A stretch of DNA of 54,275 nucleotides, taken from assembly GCA_964441735.1 (NCBI GenBank), contig CAYTVB010000011.1:1-54275 (forward strand), given 5' to 3'. The DNA is from JASMTM01 sp964441735. Its GTDB lineage: Bacteria; Thermotogota; Thermotogae; Petrotogales; Kosmotogaceae. This document shows, in pieces, positions 53,104-54,275 of this stretch; the first letter of the stretch is position 1; every line of letters begins with the position of its first letter. Both the position numbers and the translations under genes were made by a program. The notes beneath the pieces are model-generated. The model was given only the letters and a program-made list of their open reading frames with translations, did not search any database and was not told where the DNA came from.

Positions 53104-53595
53104 ATGAGAATTCAGGATTGTCTAAAAAATGAGGCATTAAAAACCTTTATGAAGAGAAAGAATTTTCTTTCCCGGGAAGTGTATTTACTTGGAAAACATA
53201 TTGAACTACTCGAAACCATTGACGAGAAAAATGATAAAACATTATGGACTGCAGTTTACGAGAGTGCAGCCACCAGAGCTGTCAAACTGGTAAGAAATTC
53301 AGGATACACATTTGCCACGTTGAGAAGTTTTATTAAACAAAAAACTCATAAAGAATATAGGGTGTTTGTCTATCCATTAATTGATAACCTTCACAAAAAA
53401 GAAGATTTACTTAAGAATGAAATTGAAGCTTTGAAGCATTTCAGAGATAGAGTTGTAGTTCATCTAGATCCTCGATTTGTTTTCAATAAAGAAAGATTAA
53501 AGGACAATTTCATTGACATCGATACATTGAAAAAGGTAAATGATTTCCTTCAGCATATGTCCTTATTGTTGTTCGAAAAGGAGATAAAAATATAA
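53104..53595 (+). CDS. HEPN-like protein (AbiU2-type)
   Basis: A 163-aa all-helical protein. Near the C-terminus HFRDRVVVHLDPRF contains an R-x5-H motif like that of HEPN ribonucleases and AbiU2-type abortive infection proteins. No nucleotidyltransferase antitoxin gene is beside it. The ATG at 53104, 10 nt after GGAG, is preferred over an upstream TTG. It is divergent from the CoA-transferase genes. Confidence 0.6.
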   Translation: MRIQDCLKNEALKTFMKRKNFLSREVYLLGKHIELLETIDEKNDKTLWTAVYESAATRAVKLVRNSGYTFATLRSFIKQKTHKEYRVFVYPLIDNLHKKEDLLKNEIEALKHFRDRVVVHLDPRFVFNKERLKDNFIDIDTLKKVNDFLQHMSLLLFEKEIKI

Positions 53596-53615
53596 GGGAA
53601 CCATAAAGGTTCCCT
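53595..53615 (-). terminator. Terminator of tRNA-Asp
   Basis: An 8-bp stem (53595-53602 with 53608-53615) with a 5-nt loop. The T-rich stretch follows on the minus strand (TATATTTTTATC), so it serves the tRNA. On the plus strand it begins right at the stop of the HEPN-like gene but lacks a T-run. Confidence 0.75.
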
Positions 53616-53618
53616 CTC

Positions 53619-53695
53619 TGGCGGGGACGACGAGACTCGAACTCGCGGCCACCGGTGTGACAGACCGGCATGATAACCAACTTCACCACGTCCCC
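53619..53695 (-). tRNA. tRNA-Asp (anticodon GTC)
   Basis: On the minus strand the acceptor stem is GGGGACG/CGTCCCC, the anticodon stem CCGGT/ACCGG holds loop CTGTCAC (anticodon GTC), and the T-loop is TTCGAGT. Discriminator G is followed by an encoded CCA. Confidence 0.96.
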
Positions 53696-53705
53696 ATCGC
53701 ATTAG

Positions 53706-53734
53706 ATTGTACATCAAGTTAATTGGGCTGTCAA
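53706..53734 (-). promoter_or_regulatory. Promoter of tRNA-Asp
   Basis: On the minus strand TTGACA (53729-53734), 17 nt, TACAAT (53706-53711). Transcription should start near 53699, only a few nt before the mature tRNA. Confidence 0.82.
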
Positions 53735-53784
53735 CAGGTTTAAATCCCTGTCAGTGAAGCACAGAAACCCTTATTTTGCGAATG

Positions 53785-53813
53785 TTGAAGTTACATTGTC
53801 TGCGTGGTAAAAT
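53785..53813 (+). promoter_or_regulatory. Promoter of tRNA-Cys
   Basis: TTGAAG (53785-53790), 17 nt, TAAAAT (53808-53813) preceded by TGG, an extended -10. Transcription should start near 53820, 6 nt before the tRNA. Confidence 0.75.
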
Positions 53814-53825
53814 TTGTATTGCTAA

Positions 53826-53902
53826 GGCGACGTAGCCAAGGGGCCAAAGGCGGAGGTCTGCAAAATCTCTATTCGAGGGTTCAAATCCCTCCGTCGCCTC
53901 CA
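53826..53902 (+). tRNA. tRNA-Cys (anticodon GCA)
   Basis: Acceptor stem GGCGACG/CGTCGCC, anticodon stem GAGGT/ATCTC with loop CTGCAAA (anticodon GCA) and T-loop TTCAAAT. Discriminator T is followed by an encoded CCA. Confidence 0.95.
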
Positions 53903-53904
53903 GA

Positions 53905-53928
53905 GGAGGGGTAGACCTCTCCTTTTTT
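53905..53928 (+). terminator. Terminator of tRNA-Cys
   Basis: A 7-bp stem (53905-53911 with 53916-53922, one wobble) closes a TAGA loop and is followed by six T. Confidence 0.85.
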
Positions 53929-53942
53929 GTTAGGTGGATGCA

Positions 53943-54275
53943 ATGAAAAGATTCTTTCTTTCAGGAGAGCGTGGATGCGGCAAAAGTACCCTAATCAAGA
54001 GTATCATAGATAAATGTAAGCCTAACTTCGAAGGTTTTACAACTTTCTTTGACCATTCAAGAAATCATCTATTGCTAAAAATCAATAAAGAAAATTATTA
54101 CACAATTGCAGACCGAAATGAACATGGATACATGAATGCGACCAGAGAATTACAAAAAGCAGCCAAAACTATATCTAAAGTAATATCCGGAAACAAAATC
54201 CTTATAATTGATGAACTGGGATATATTGAACAACAATCACCTGAGTTTATGAATGAAGTTGAAAAGATTCTGCAG
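53943..54275 (+). CDS. P-loop NTPase, THEP1-like (partial, cut by the window end)
   Basis: The first 111 codons of a gene running off the window; too open-ended to appear as a complete reading frame. It begins MKRFFLSGERGCGKSTL with a Walker A motif at once, and has a Walker B segment ILIIDELGYIE near residue 87. This layout matches THEP1-type nucleoside-triphosphatases, known from Thermotogota and archaea, and also fits nearby families of small ATPases. AGGTGG precedes the ATG. Confidence 0.7.
   Translation, partial: MKRFFLSGERGCGKSTLIKSIIDKCKPNFEGFTTFFDHSRNHLLLKINKENYYTIADRNEHGYMNATRELQKAAKTISKVISGNKILIIDELGYIEQQSPEFMNEVEKILQ

Noticed and set aside
53943..54275. The partial P-loop gene as the missing HypB
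   Set aside because: It lacks the HypB GTPase sequence pattern and N-terminal metal motif. Walker A at residue 8 and the IIDELGYIE Walker B segment fit THEP1-type NTPases better.

Overview
The window reads as the chromosome of an anaerobic, fermentative bacterium. The best guess is a member of the Thermotogota, near the Kosmotogales. The reasons are AT-rich DNA, frequent TTG and GTG starts, solute-binding proteins without a lipobox, a THEP1-type NTPase, and a membrane-bound [NiFe] hydrogenase built with Mrp antiporter subunits. This placement is inferred from gene content, not from a search. I see no CRISPR array, insertion sequence, rRNA or replication origin.

Layout: (1) 1-3421, minus strand: a peroxiredoxin with its own promoter and a PerR-like box, then a ROK regulator and xylose isomerase operon. 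(2) 3422-3985: AT-rich regulatory DNA with repeated TTACAAA motifs and a promoter. (3) 3986-20994, plus strand: one long, tightly overlapping cluster of 20 genes. It encodes a Cys/His-rich zinc-ribbon protein, a flavin/FeS diaphorase pair of sulfhydrogenase beta/gamma type, a HydN-like polyferredoxin, a group 4 [NiFe] hydrogenase with two large antiporter-like subunits and a full MrpB-G set, a NuoI-like ferredoxin, a maturation protease, and HypF, C, D and E. (4) 21147-28074: an Opp/Dpp-family ABC importer, an M20 amidohydrolase and HypA. No HypB lies in the window. (5) 28113-32443: an HExxH peptidase, a small HTH/coiled-coil protein and a ProXVW compatible-solute importer. (6) 32457-46402: housekeeping and signalling genes on both strands, including a PHP phosphatase, TPR-GGDEF cyclase, nitrilase-like hydrolase, PadR-HAAS-phosphoesterase operon, HD hydrolase, MutM-PolX pair, SIS protein, ABC-2 permease, DMT permease and lipoate ligase. 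(7) 46557-54275: GH1 glucosidase, Nudix, Hpf and RNase G, three tRNA genes (Val, Asp, Cys) with clear promoters, a pseudopilin, a two-subunit CoA-transferase, a HEPN-like protein and a THEP1-like NTPase cut by the window end.

How it works together: the central cluster looks like a self-contained H2-producing, ion-pumping respiratory complex with its maturation factors. Its large subunit keeps all four NiFe cysteines and a 40-residue C-terminal tail of the kind a dedicated protease removes. The diaphorase genes at the head of the same operon suggest that NAD(P)H as well as ferredoxin could feed or receive electrons. A Rex-like site before the diaphorase genes would tie expression to NADH/NAD+. 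This hybrid arrangement is the most interesting part of the window.
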